Below are positions 16,554 through 24,599 of a DNA stretch of 36,896 nucleotides, piece after piece. Origin of the DNA: Brevibacterium mcbrellneri ATCC 49030 (GTDB lineage: Bacteria > Actinomycetota > Actinomycetes > Actinomycetales > Brevibacteriaceae). The stretch spans positions 1 through 36,896 of the forward strand of contig NZ_ADNU01000019.1 in assembly GCF_000178455.1 (NCBI RefSeq), read 5' to 3'. The position numbers and the translations under genes were made by a program. Numbering within the stretch: the first letter of the stretch is position 1; each line of letters begins with the position of its first letter. The notes beneath the pieces are model-generated. The model did not search any database. It was given only the letters and a program-made list of their open reading frames with translations, and was not told the DNA's origin.

Positions 16554-16865
16554 TTAGAGGGACACGTCGTTTTGCGTAGCTTTTTCTTCTGCGATGCGTT
16601 CGTGGTGGCGGATCACTTCGGCAACGATAAAGGCGAGAAACTTTTCCGCAAACTCCGGGTCAAGTTGAGCATCCGCCGCTAAGGCGCGGAGGCGCTTCAC
16701 TTGTCGTTTCTCGCGTTCAGGGTCTGCCGCTGGCAACTGTGTTTCTGCCTTGAGTTCTCCAACCTGCTCTGTGAGCTTGAACCGCTCTGCGAGCACATGG
16801 ATAAGAACAGAGTCCAAGTTGTCGATACTCTGGCGCAATCGGTCGAGTTCAGGGTGAGACGTCAT
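16554..16865 (-). CDS. Chorismate mutase (AroQ type)
   Basis: A 103-residue all-helical AroQ-class chorismate mutase domain that converts chorismate to prephenate for Phe/Tyr synthesis. The pattern ELDRLRQSIDNLDSVLIHVLAERFKLTEQVGELKA is characteristic: the N-terminal Arg, Asp and second-helix Lys line the active site. DPEREKRQVKRL and a C-terminal helix (FIVAEVIRHHERI) complete the fold. No signal peptide, so it is cytosolic. ATG at 16865 is chosen; a GTG at 16883 would add six residues. Neither has a clear SD. TACACT at 16877-16872 would place the transcript start on the ATG, consistent with leaderless translation. Confidence 0.85.
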   Translation of the reverse strand: MTSHPELDRLRQSIDNLDSVLIHVLAERFKLTEQVGELKAETQLPAADPEREKRQVKRLRALAADAQLDPEFAEKFLAFIVAEVIRHHERIAEEKATQNDVSL

Positions 16866-16885
16866 TTCTTCAGTGTAAATCACAC

Positions 16886-16922
16886 AAAAGGGCCCGGAGC
16901 ATTCGTTGGTTGCTCCGGGCCC
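16886..16922 (-). terminator. Rho-independent terminator of the AGCS symporter gene
   Basis: GGGCCCGGAGCA (16890-16901) and TGCTCCGGGCCC (16911-16922) make a perfect 12-bp stem with a 9-nt loop. On the minus strand the stem is followed by TTTTGTGTG. It begins 16 nt after the symporter stop and overlaps the region where the chorismate mutase promoter must lie. Confidence 0.9.
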
Positions 16923-16938
16923 AGTTACCTATGAGAGA

Positions 16939-18489
16939 CTAGGCATTACCCTGTTCTTCGCGAATCTCTTGGAGTTCTGCTTCAGATTCAGCACCCAATT
17001 CGTAGAGGGTGCCAGCCTTGCGGTCAGCCAGGTACTGCTTCATTTCGCGCAGTACTTCCGGTACCAGCAGGTACAGACCGAAGATGTTGATGAAGCAGCA
17101 GATGAACAGAACCGCGTCAGCAAACGCCACGATCGATCCGAACGATGCCAAGCAACCAATCAAGATGAACGCCATGAGAATCAGGCGGAAGAGCGTGTCC
17201 GACCAGTTGCGACGACCGAACAGGTAGTGCCACGCCTTTTCACCGTAGTAGGCCCATGTGATCAGTGTGGAGACTGCGAACAGAACGACAGCGATTGCCA
17301 GGAGGATTGGCCACCAACCGGTAATTGTTGAGAATGCAGCCGAGACAAGTTCAACACCAGCAACAGATTCACCAGCGGCCGCTTCTTCGCGAGCCTGTTC
17401 ATAGACTGAACCACCGGCGATGATCACGGTCAGTGCGGTCATGAGGCAGACCACCACAGTGTCCAGAAACGGTTCCAGCAGAGCTACAAAACCTTCCGAA
17501 ACTGGACGACGCGTCTTAACAGCCGAGTGAGCGATTGGCGATGAACCAATTCCAGCTTCGTTAGAGAACGCTGCACGCTGGAACCCGACGATCATCACAC
17601 CGATCATTCCACCCAGACCACCTTCAGGAGTGAAGGCCCCTGTAATGATTTCACTGATCGCAGTAGGGATGTGCGAGAAGTTTCCAAGGATCACAATCAG
17701 ACACGATCCGACGTACAGAATCGCCATTGCCGGAACAAGCTTGTCAGTAACAGAACCGATGACCTTAATACCACCGATAACGACCAAACCAACCAAACCA
17801 GCGAGAACGATACCGGCGAACAGGCCACCCAAAGGACCGCCCAGAGGGCCTTCAGCACCACCGGTTGCTTCACGCATCTGAGCAAACGCCTGGTTCGACT
17901 GGAACATACCGCCACCAACGACACCGAACAGCAGAATCGCAATAGCGAAGATACCGGTCAGCAACTTGGTGACAGGGGAACCGAAACGCTTAAAGGCGAC
18001 CGGCAGATACTTGAAAGGTCCACCGTGAACCACGCCATCCTCGTCGATTTCGCGGTACTTCACACCCAAAGTACATTCAACAAACTTGGTGGCCATACCC
18101 AAGATACCTGCAACCATCATCCAAAAGGCTGCACCAGGACCACCAACCGACATAGCCACACCGACACCGGCGATGTTACCCAAACCAACCGTTCCGGACA
18201 CTGCGGACGCCAGCGCCTGGAAATGCGTCACTTCGCCGGGGTCGTCCTTTGATGAAAACTTCCCTCTCACCACTTCAAGAGCAACACCGAACCCACGAAA
18301 CTGGATGAAACCGGTGATGATCGTAAAAATCGTCGCCCCGACAATCAGCCAGACCAACACGAGCGGGAGGCTACCGCCACCTACTGGGATTGCAAAGAAC
18401 ACAATCTTTTCCAGACCCGTGGCGATGGGCTCAAACCCAGTATTAATTGCCTCTTCTATTGTTTGCGCATTACTCAATGCGTTCACCAC
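16939..18489 (-). CDS. Alanine/glycine:cation symporter (AGCS family)
   Basis: A 516-residue sodium (or proton):amino acid symporter with 10-12 hydrophobic helices. GTVGLGNIAGVGVA (residues about 96-109), the AGCS signature GGPGAAFWM and the later FSNEAGIGSSPIAHSA motif are present. It imports alanine or glycine with a cation. The charged C-terminal tail (residues about 480-516) is cytoplasmic. The start is uncertain: GTG at 18489 is followed by another GTG and by a TTG eight codons or fewer downstream, all near AAGGTGG. It sits alone between the rne and its own terminator, with two inverted repeats upstream that may be operator sites. In M. tuberculosis a different transporter occupies the same rne-rplU gap. 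Confidence 0.9.
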   Translation of the reverse strand: MVNALSNAQTIEEAINTGFEPIATGLEKIVFFAIPVGGGSLPLVLVWLIVGATIFTIITGFIQFRGFGVALEVVRGKFSSKDDPGEVTHFQALASAVSGTVGLGNIAGVGVAMSVGGPGAAFWMMVAGILGMATKFVECTLGVKYREIDEDGVVHGGPFKYLPVAFKRFGSPVTKLLTGIFAIAILLFGVVGGGMFQSNQAFAQMREATGGAEGPLGGPLGGLFAGIVLAGLVGLVVIGGIKVIGSVTDKLVPAMAILYVGSCLIVILGNFSHIPTAISEIITGAFTPEGGLGGMIGVMIVGFQRAAFSNEAGIGSSPIAHSAVKTRRPVSEGFVALLEPFLDTVVVCLMTALTVIIAGGSVYEQAREEAAAGESVAGVELVSAAFSTITGWWPILLAIAVVLFAVSTLITWAYYGEKAWHYLFGRRNWSDTLFRLILMAFILIGCLASFGSIVAFADAVLFICCFINIFGLYLLVPEVLREMKQYLADRKAGTLYELGAESEAELQEIREEQGNA

Positions 18490-18494
18490 CTTAG

Positions 18495-18512
18495 TGTGAG
18501 TTATGTCTCACA
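18495..18512. promoter_or_regulatory. Inverted repeat at the symporter start
   Basis: TGTGAG and CTCACA flank a 6-nt spacer (18495-18500 and 18507-18512), 6 nt upstream of the symporter GTG. The core is TGTGA-N8-TCACA, two bases longer than the CRP/GlxR consensus, so a different dimeric regulator is more likely. Confidence 0.4.
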
Positions 18513-18550
18513 ACAGATTCCCGGTTGCATTCGAATTTCGCAACATAGAA

Positions 18551-18566
18551 TGTGGCGTGTACCACA
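18551..18566. promoter_or_regulatory. CRP/GlxR-like inverted repeat
   Basis: TGTGG-CGTGTA-CCACA is a 16-bp inverted repeat with the TGTG-N8-CACA spacing of CRP/GlxR sites, about 62 nt upstream of the symporter start. The inner arm bases are G/C rather than the consensus A/T, so regulator identity is uncertain. Confidence 0.4.
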
Positions 18567-18609
18567 CTGTGTTATCGAACCGTTATTTGGTGGTTTATCG
18601 TTCTTCGTT

Positions 18610-18658
18610 CAGACAAACACGAAAGCCCGTCAGCGCGAAAAATGTCACGCTGACGGGC
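18610..18658 (-). terminator. Rho-independent terminator of rne
   Basis: GCCCGTCAGCG (18625-18635) and CGCTGACGGGC (18648-18658) form an 11-bp perfect stem with a 12-nt loop, starting 23 nt after the rne stop. The minus-strand RNA continues TTTCGTGTTTGT. Confidence 0.88.
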
Positions 18659-18680
18659 CGTTACTACCCCTAGGTTTCAG

Positions 18681-21293
18681 TTAGTCGTCATCGCCAATGA
18701 TAAGGACTGGCAACGCCGGGGCTTCCTCATGAGGTTTGCGCTCAGTTGTGTCCTCGGTTCTCTGCTCCTTTGGCGTCACGGTTGGACGTTTTTTGGGTTC
18801 TGCCTTCTGAATCTTCGTTTCAGTGTCGTCCCCAATCATCACCGTTCCAGGTGCGTGCACAATTGGTGCGGCCTCCGGCGGAGCTTCTTGAGTTTCCTCC
18901 TGTGTCTGCTGAGTTTGCGCCGTAGTTGTCTGTTCGTCTGCCACGGGCTTCTGCGCAACTGTCGTTTCTTTGTCCGTCGCCTGAGCCGGTGCTTCTTCTT
19001 GAGCTTCCGCGTTCTCGTCTTGGCGGGATCGCATTGTGGCAGCGGCAATAGCCGTAAGTTCATTGCTCGAAGGCTTAGCCGACGACTTCTCGTTTGACCG
19101 AGTACGCTTCTTCCGTGATTTGTACTGTTTAGAGTTGTCGACTTCCGTTCCGGGAAGTACAAGTCCACGTCCAGACAAGTCTTCCCCAGCAGCCACAAGG
19201 CTTTCAGCCAAGCCGGTGCCGATCCGCTTACGTGTCATCTGCACAAGCCCAAGTGACGTCACTTCTGCAACCTGGTGTTTAGTGCGGTCACGGCCCAAGC
19301 ATTCGACCAAACGACGAACCACAAGGTCACGGTTGGATTCGAGAACCATGTCGATGAAGTCAACTACGATAATTCCGCCAATGTCACGCAAGCGAAGCTG
19401 GCGTATCACTTCTTCCGCAGCTTCGAGGTTGTTCTTGGTAACGGTTTCCTCGAGGTTGCCACCGGAACCGGTGAACTTACCCGTGTTGACGTCGATGACG
19501 GTCATCGCTTCAGTTCGGTCGATAACGAGCGAACCACCCGAAGGCAAGTTCACCTTGCGGGAAAGCGCTTTTTCAATCTGCTCGGAAACGCGGAAGTGAT
19601 CAAACACGTCATCGTCACCCGTGTACCGCTCTACGCGATCCACAAGGTCCGGCGCAACCAATTCCACGTACTCGTGGATAGTGTCATAGACACCGTCGCC
19701 ATCGATGACGAGCTTGGTGAAGTCCTCGTTAAAGACGTCACGAATGATGCGCACGATCATGTCTGGCTCTGAGTACAGCAGCTGCGGAGCCAGCACCTTT
19801 GTCGACGTCGACCTCTTCTCAATCGTCTGCCAGCGCTTAGCCAAGCGATCGATGTCGCGGGTGAGCTCTTCTTCGCTTGCTCCTTCGGCAGCCGTACGAA
19901 CAATCACACCGTTGCCCTCTGGAACCGCGTCACCCAAAAGCTTCCGTAGACGCTGGCGTTCTTTGTCCGGCAACTTGCGGGATATACCCGTCATGGCGTT
20001 GTTAGGGACGTACACCAAGAAACGACCCGGCAGAGAAATCTGGCTGGTGAGGCGCGCACCCTTATGACCAATTGGGTCCTTCGTCACCTGCACGAGCACC
20101 GAGTCACCAGGGTTGAGCGCAACCTCGATACGGTGAGGCTTCCCATCCATACCCAGGACGTCCCAGTTAACTTCACCGGCGTACAGAACGGCGTTACGCC
20201 CCTTACCGATGTCGACGAACGCTGCTTCCATGCTGGGAAGAACGTTTTGCACCTTCCCCAGGTACACGTTGCCAATCAGCGACGCTTGAGCTTTGGCTTC
20301 GGACAGGTAGTGTTCTACAGCAATTCCGTCTTCGGTAACGACCAGCTGCGTCCGCCCGTCGTGTTCGCGCACAATCATGGTGCGCTCAACAGATTCGCGG
20401 CGAGCCAGGAATTCCGCTTCGGTAATCAGTGGGCGACGGCGACCAGCTTCGCGACCTTCACGGCGACGCTGACGCTTCGCTTCGAGGCGAGTAGACCCTT
20501 TCACACCGGTGACTGAGTCTTCTGCGCTACGAACTCGGCGACGCCTGCGACGACGCGACGAGTCTTGATTGTCATCGTCGTCCGAATCTTTTACGTCGGC
20601 TTGGTTGTTGCTGTCGGAGTCGTCTTTGTTCTCACCCGAGGAAGCCTGGCTTTCCGAGCCCCCAGAGTCATCGCGCGACCGGGAACGACGACCTCGGCCA
20701 CCACGGCGACGACGTCGCCGATCATTGTCTCCCGACTCTCCCGAGTCCTCTGACTCATCGGAGCTGTCTGACGCGTCATTGTCATTGTCATCGTCGTCGC
20801 TGTCGTCTTCGTCCTCGTCATCCCCCGTCCACGTGGGGTCAACGACTTCACCCAACTCAGCTTGTGGCTGTTGGAACGTGAGGAAGTTGGAGCTAGGAGC
20901 TTTGACTGGCTCCATCAGTTCTTCTTCGTCTTGTTGGGCTGCGGAAAACACCGCTTTGGGGTCAAAGGAATCCCCCGCCGAGGTGGTCACCAGCTTTTCG
21001 GGCTGAGCCACCTGCCCCGGCAGATTAGAGAAGATCGACGACAGTGGGTCCAGGCGACGACGCTCCGTTTGAGGTTCGGTCTCCTCGTCTTTTTCGGTTG
21101 CACCTGCGGTCGCCGCTTCTTTTCTTTTGTCTTCGGCGACACGAGCGATGTCCTCGAGGACGTCGCGCTTGTTTTGGTCAACTTCGGTGGCTTCTTGGTG
21201 GTCGTCTTCGACACCAGATTTACCGCGGGATTTTCTTAAATCTTCGAGGTCGGCAAGAATGCCTGCCTTAGGATCGAGGTCCTGTGTATTCAT
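18681..21293 (-). CDS. rne: Ribonuclease E/G
   Basis: An 870-residue RNase E, the endonuclease of the RNA degradation machinery. A long disordered N-terminal region (about 1-300) alternates acidic Asp/Ser blocks with Arg runs. An S1-type domain lies at about 332-422 (GNVYLGKVQNVLPSMEAAFVDIG), followed by the 5' sensor and DNase I-like catalytic region. Catalytic Asp601 is in IDVNTG and Asp645 in VVDFIDM. A disordered Glu/Thr/Ala-rich C-terminus (about 700-870) follows. ATG at 21293 (MNTQDLDPK) is selected because AGGAG lies nine bases upstream. The frame stays open 63 codons further into the leader, but without conserved sequence. The leader of about 200 nt begins with a hairpin. Confidence 0.95.
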   Translation of the reverse strand: MNTQDLDPKAGILADLEDLRKSRGKSGVEDDHQEATEVDQNKRDVLEDIARVAEDKRKEAATAGATEKDEETEPQTERRRLDPLSSIFSNLPGQVAQPEKLVTTSAGDSFDPKAVFSAAQQDEEELMEPVKAPSSNFLTFQQPQAELGEVVDPTWTGDDEDEDDSDDDDNDNDASDSSDESEDSGESGDNDRRRRRRGGRGRRSRSRDDSGGSESQASSGENKDDSDSNNQADVKDSDDDDNQDSSRRRRRRRVRSAEDSVTGVKGSTRLEAKRQRRREGREAGRRRPLITEAEFLARRESVERTMIVREHDGRTQLVVTEDGIAVEHYLSEAKAQASLIGNVYLGKVQNVLPSMEAAFVDIGKGRNAVLYAGEVNWDVLGMDGKPHRIEVALNPGDSVLVQVTKDPIGHKGARLTSQISLPGRFLVYVPNNAMTGISRKLPDKERQRLRKLLGDAVPEGNGVIVRTAAEGASEEELTRDIDRLAKRWQTIEKRSTSTKVLAPQLLYSEPDMIVRIIRDVFNEDFTKLVIDGDGVYDTIHEYVELVAPDLVDRVERYTGDDDVFDHFRVSEQIEKALSRKVNLPSGGSLVIDRTEAMTVIDVNTGKFTGSGGNLEETVTKNNLEAAEEVIRQLRLRDIGGIIVVDFIDMVLESNRDLVVRRLVECLGRDRTKHQVAEVTSLGLVQMTRKRIGTGLAESLVAAGEDLSGRGLVLPGTEVDNSKQYKSRKKRTRSNEKSSAKPSSNELTAIAAATMRSRQDENAEAQEEAPAQATDKETTVAQKPVADEQTTTAQTQQTQEETQEAPPEAAPIVHAPGTVMIGDDTETKIQKAEPKKRPTVTPKEQRTEDTTERKPHEEAPALPVLIIGDDD

Positions 21294-21465
21294 TTTGTTA
21301 AACTCCTGCCCCGTCCAGTCTGCGATGCACCGTTCGCACACTGTCAGGGAACTGACACTGTCTACGCGTTTGTACGCAAAAACTCTTGAGCAGTGAGGCT
21401 CGCGCAACGGCGCGTTGGCCTGCTTCTCTTTAACCACGCGGATCAAGACCCACAAGGTGGAAGCT

Positions 21466-21487
21466 CGAGGTTGGGTGCTCAACCTCG
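21466..21487 (-). promoter_or_regulatory. 5'-terminal hairpin of the rne leader
   Basis: CGAGGTTG (21466-21473) and CAACCTCG (21480-21487) pair perfectly (8 bp, 6-nt loop). It lies about four bases from the predicted transcript start near 21491. A paired 5' end could protect the message from 5'-sensing RNase E or serve in autoregulation. Confidence 0.5.
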
Positions 21488-21497
21488 CTCGTCCTTC

Positions 21498-21532
21498 ATT
21501 ATGTCACACGCTTCATGTACAAACCCTGTACA
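21498..21532 (-). promoter_or_regulatory. rne promoter with overlapping TGTACA inverted repeat
   Basis: On the minus strand an extended -10, TGA-CATAAT (CATAAT at 21503-21498), gives a start near 21491. No good -35 is seen. Instead two copies of TGTACA (21516-21521 and 21527-21532), separated by 5 nt, overlap the -35 position. They could bind a regulator of rne and of the divergent VKOR gene. The remainder of 21533-21614 shows no clear VKOR promoter. Confidence 0.5.
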
Positions 21533-21614
21533 CGCGCCAAGGCACCTGTCCATTCAGTGAACCGTCACGTGCCACGCACGTTACTTTTATGGCACAAGAT
21601 CGGCTCTCCGTGGC

Positions 21615-22280
21615 ATGCTTGACACCGTGAGTCCAAAACAAACTGAACAAGATGAGCACCTTGAGACACAGCTCGCGCAGCCTTCAACGTGGCTTCTCAA
21701 CCCGATTGTCCACGGGGCCTATATGGTTGTGCTGTCAGTGATCGGGCTGATTGCCTCATTTGACCTTTCGATTGAAAAGATCAAAAAACTCGAAAGCCCT
21801 GACTATATTCTTTCGTGCGACATGAACCCGTTCTTTTCGTGTAGCGGTGTCATGCAATTCCCCCAGTCTCAGCTCTTTGGCTTCCCTAACCAGCTGTTGG
21901 GAATCGCCGCTTTTGTCTTCCCACTGTTGTTAGGGGTTTTGCTCATCAGTCGCGTACGCATTCCCAGCTGGGTGATGGTCGGGCTCAACATTGGACTTTT
22001 AGGTGGCATGGCCCTGGTGGTTTTCCTCTACATCAGTTCCATCTGGGTCATTGGAATTGGGTGCCCTTGGTGCATCGTAGTGTGGACAATCACCATCCCA
22101 CTCTTCTGCACAACTACTGGCTATAACGCTCTGGTCGGAAACTTTGGTGCCACCATTCGTGACAGCATCACTGCTCGCGTCTTCGCATCAAATTCGTTAC
22201 TCATCAGCGTAGTCCTGCTCTTTGTGGTCTACGTGTCGATTGTGATTCGTTTCTGGGGCTACTTCAGCACCCTTATCTAG
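21615..22280 (+). CDS. Vitamin K epoxide reductase (VKOR) family protein
   Basis: A 221-residue inner-membrane quinone-linked thiol oxidoreductase that would reoxidise a DsbA-like partner during disulfide bond formation outside the cell. The active CxxC is Cys150-Pro-Trp-Cys153. The loop cysteines are Cys68 and Cys76 (SCDMNPFFSC), with the conserved Ser83-type region following. About five helices lie at 33-50, 92-112, 118-140, 150-166 and 193-213. The thioredoxin domain fused in some bacterial VKORs is absent. No SD is evident before ATG 21615; GTG at 21627 is an alternative start. It lies divergent to rne and ends in a shared terminator with ndk. Confidence 0.9.
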   Translation: MLDTVSPKQTEQDEHLETQLAQPSTWLLNPIVHGAYMVVLSVIGLIASFDLSIEKIKKLESPDYILSCDMNPFFSCSGVMQFPQSQLFGFPNQLLGIAAFVFPLLLGVLLISRVRIPSWVMVGLNIGLLGGMALVVFLYISSIWVIGIGCPWCIVVWTITIPLFCTTTGYNALVGNFGATIRDSITARVFASNSLLISVVLLFVVYVSIVIRFWGYFSTLI

Positions 22281-22306
22281 AACTTATCTAGCTGCTCATT
22301 TCAACG

Positions 22307-22342
22307 AATCGCCCCCGATGCACTGTGCACCGGGGGCGATTT
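22307..22342. terminator. Bidirectional terminator between VKOR and ndk
   Basis: AATCGCCCCCG (22307-22317) and CGGGGGCGATT (22331-22341) form an 11-bp stem, with further GCAC/GTGC pairing in the 13-nt loop. It lies in the 83-nt gap between the convergent stops, with only a short T stretch on the plus side. Confidence 0.85.
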
Positions 22343-22363
22343 ACATAACCAGCTAAGTGTGGG

Positions 22364-22780
22364 TCAGTCTTGAAACCACAAACCAATTTCGCGTTCCGCA
22401 GACAGCGATGAATCTGAGCCGTGAACCAAGTTCTGTTGAACCGCCGTTCCCCAGTCTCGCCCGAGGTCACCGCGGATCGTTCCAGGCCCAGCAGTCGTTG
22501 GGTCGGTAGCGCCCGCGAGCGCTCGGAACCCGAGAATCACACCGTCGCCTTCAACGACCATTGCGACGATTGGCCCGGAGGCCATGAAGGCGACTAGATG
22601 GTCAAAGAAAGGCTTACCTTCGTGCTCTTCGTAGTGTTCCGAGAGGAGTTGGCGCGAAGCTACCATCATTTTCAAGCGTTCGATTGTGTAGCCTTTGGTT
22701 TCGATGCGTGAAATGACTTCACCGATCAAACCACGCTTCACGCCATCGGGTTTGATGAGGACAAGAGTCCGTTCGCTCAC
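22364..22780 (-). CDS. ndk: Nucleoside diphosphate kinase
   Basis: A 138-residue NDK that exchanges phosphate between nucleoside di- and triphosphates to balance NTP pools. TLVLIKPDGV opens the protein, and the phosphohistidine is His120 in NLVHGSDS. GDLGRDWGTAVQ and the C-terminal EREIGLWFQ are typical. The start is GTG at 22780 with GGAG seven bases upstream, in preference to the ATG at 22810, which adds ten unconserved residues. It ends at the VKOR-facing terminator and follows DUF4233. Confidence 0.96.
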   Translation of the reverse strand: MSERTLVLIKPDGVKRGLIGEVISRIETKGYTIERLKMMVASRQLLSEHYEEHEGKPFFDHLVAFMASGPIVAMVVEGDGVILGFRALAGATDPTTAGPGTIRGDLGRDWGTAVQQNLVHGSDSSLSAEREIGLWFQD

Positions 22781-22821
22781 GAAAATTCTCCTATCGTTGA
22801 ACTTGAGCAACCAGTACTAGG

Positions 22822-23241
22822 TTAGCTTTTCTTTTTGGTGGCTGTGGCGATCTCTTCCTTGGCCCATTCTGTGGCTTCCCTGTCTATCCGTCTGCCCCAG
22901 TACACGGCCACTACCCACATGGCTGTGAAAATCACACCCACAATGAGCATCGCAGGGAGCACAAAGGCGGTCAGGAGCACACACACTTGAGCGACGTGCC
23001 CCAGTGGCACACCAATACCTGAACCTAGCGCTTTACGGGGCAAGGTTGCGGCGGCGACGATACACAAGACAGTGATCACGGACGCACCCACAATTAGCCA
23101 CGTAAGCGATACAGGCCTAAGCCCGTACCCCACAAGGAACGCGAGATAGACGACCAACATTTCGGAAATCAGAATCGTGCCGCACAGGACTGGCAACTTC
23201 GACTTCAGAGGGAGCGTAGGCAGTGGCTGGCTCACATTCAT
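22822..23241 (-). CDS. DUF4233 membrane protein
   Basis: A 139-residue membrane protein with four hydrophobic segments (about residues 15-38, 45-65, 78-97 and 100-118) and a Lys/Glu-rich tail ending KKKS. Its position between folC and ndk matches the conserved DUF4233 gene of actinobacteria (Rv2446c place in M. tuberculosis). ATG at 23241 overlaps the folC stop by 4 nt, so it is translated with folC. The longer frame to 23397 lies inside folC and is not coding. Function unknown. Confidence 0.85.
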   Translation of the reverse strand: MNVSQPLPTLPLKSKLPVLCGTILISEMLVVYLAFLVGYGLRPVSLTWLIVGASVITVLCIVAAATLPRKALGSGIGVPLGHVAQVCVLLTAFVLPAMLIVGVIFTAMWVVAVYWGRRIDREATEWAKEEIATATKKKS

Positions 23242-24599
23242 TCCTTCCGTCCAAGAAGTGTGCGTGCTTCGCCAACCGTAGACAGAGATCCTGTGACTAC
23301 GACACCTGTACCTGACTCGTCGAGTGCAAAATCGAGTGCCTTCATAAGCGCAGAATTCATATCGTTTTCTACCACGACGTCGTCTGCTTCCCACCATTCG
23401 CGAGCTGCAGAAGCGAGTTCTTCCGCTTCCATCGCCCGCGGAGACTGTGCTTGAGTCACGATCACACGCTTAGCAAATCGGTGAACGTGTTCAAAAACGC
23501 CGTGCGGATCTTTGTCCGCATACATTGCGACCACTGCGACGACCTCGGCGAAATCAAAAGCGTCACTCACCGTTTCAGCGAGAACTTGCGCCGCGTGCGC
23601 GTTATGGGCTCCGTCGACAATCACCGTGGGTTCGGATCTCAGGATCTCGACGCGGCCAGGCGATGTCACAGCGCTCATGCCTTCGCCAACGATCTCCGCA
23701 TTTAAGGGTTTATCCTCTGCTCCCAAGAACGCCTCAACAGCGGCAAGAGCGACTGCCGCGTTTACCGCCTGGTGTTCACCGTGCAGCGGAAGGAACAGAT
23801 CGGGGTAGTCCCCCAGTTGCGTGCGCACGTGGATCACTTGGCCATCTACCGCGTTGACCCGGCTTTGCAAGCCAAATTCGCGACCAAGCCACCTGGACTG
23901 AGCACCGCGGTCAGAGAACTCAGACGCCAAGACGTCTTCCACCTCGGGAACCTGGGGACCCACAACCGCAACCGGGTGCGGGGCAGGCGAAGGGTCCACA
24001 TTGCGGTTGAGGATCCCTGCCTTTGTACGCGCGATCTCTTCGACAGTGTCGCCTAAGAACTGCTGATGGTCCAGGCTCACAGGGGTGAACACGCACACCT
24101 GAGCGTCGGCGACATTCGTGGAGTCCCATTCGCCTCCCATACCCACTTCGAGGACCATGGCGTCGACGGGCGCGTCGGCGAAAATGGCGAACGCAACCAC
24201 GGTGAGTGCTTCGAAGAACGTGAGAGGCGGTCGGTCCGTCTGGGCCAGTTCCTGGTCAACGATGTGAAGAACAGGCTGGATGTCGTCGACGATCTCTACG
24301 AACTTCTCAGCGCTCACCGGTTCGCCATCCACGCTGAAACGTTCAGTCAGGTTCTGCATGTGCGGGCTGGAAAACCGTCCGGTGCGCAGATCGTGTGCGC
24401 GAATCAGCGTGTCAATCATGCGAGCCGTGGACGTTTTTCCGTTCGTTCCCGTCACTGTGATGACAGGGGCAAACGTGTGAATGTCACCCAGAAGCTCGCA
24501 CGCCCTGCGCGTAGCGTCGAGGCGTAGTTCAACTTCCATTTCTCCGGCCCGCGCCTGCAGGAGAGCCTGGGCGCGGGCGAATTCAGACGTGAAATCCAT
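23238..24599 (-). CDS. folC: Folylpolyglutamate synthase / dihydrofolate synthase
   Basis: A 453-residue FolC that adds glutamate to dihydropteroate and to reduced folates. The Mur-ligase-type P loop TGTNGKTST (residues 50-58) is followed by FSSPH (76-80) and LEVGMGGEWDSTN (about 150-162), a classic FPGS signature. The C-terminal domain holds VDGAHNAHAAQ and VVTGSLSTVGEA. ATG at 24599 shares its A with the ileS stop (TAATG). The order ileS-folC-DUF4233-ndk fits an operon driven from the ileS promoter, so folC may also feel the isoleucine T-box. Length is typical. Confidence 0.97.
   Translation of the reverse strand: MDFTSEFARAQALLQARAGEMEVELRLDATRRACELLGDIHTFAPVITVTGTNGKTSTARMIDTLIRAHDLRTGRFSSPHMQNLTERFSVDGEPVSAEKFVEIVDDIQPVLHIVDQELAQTDRPPLTFFEALTVVAFAIFADAPVDAMVLEVGMGGEWDSTNVADAQVCVFTPVSLDHQQFLGDTVEEIARTKAGILNRNVDPSPAPHPVAVVGPQVPEVEDVLASEFSDRGAQSRWLGREFGLQSRVNAVDGQVIHVRTQLGDYPDLFLPLHGEHQAVNAAVALAAVEAFLGAEDKPLNAEIVGEGMSAVTSPGRVEILRSEPTVIVDGAHNAHAAQVLAETVSDAFDFAEVVAVVAMYADKDPHGVFEHVHRFAKRVIVTQAQSPRAMEAEELASAAREWWEADDVVVENDMNSALMKALDFALDESGTGVVVTGSLSTVGEARTLLGRKE

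Noticed and set aside
18495..18512. Exact CRP site at the symporter start
   Set aside because: TGTGA and TCACA are separated by 8 nt rather than 6, so it is not a standard CRP/GlxR box.
21294..21482. N-terminal extension of rne into the leader
   Set aside because: It needs a TTG start without an SD and overlaps a leader hairpin; AGGAG precedes the ATG at 21293.
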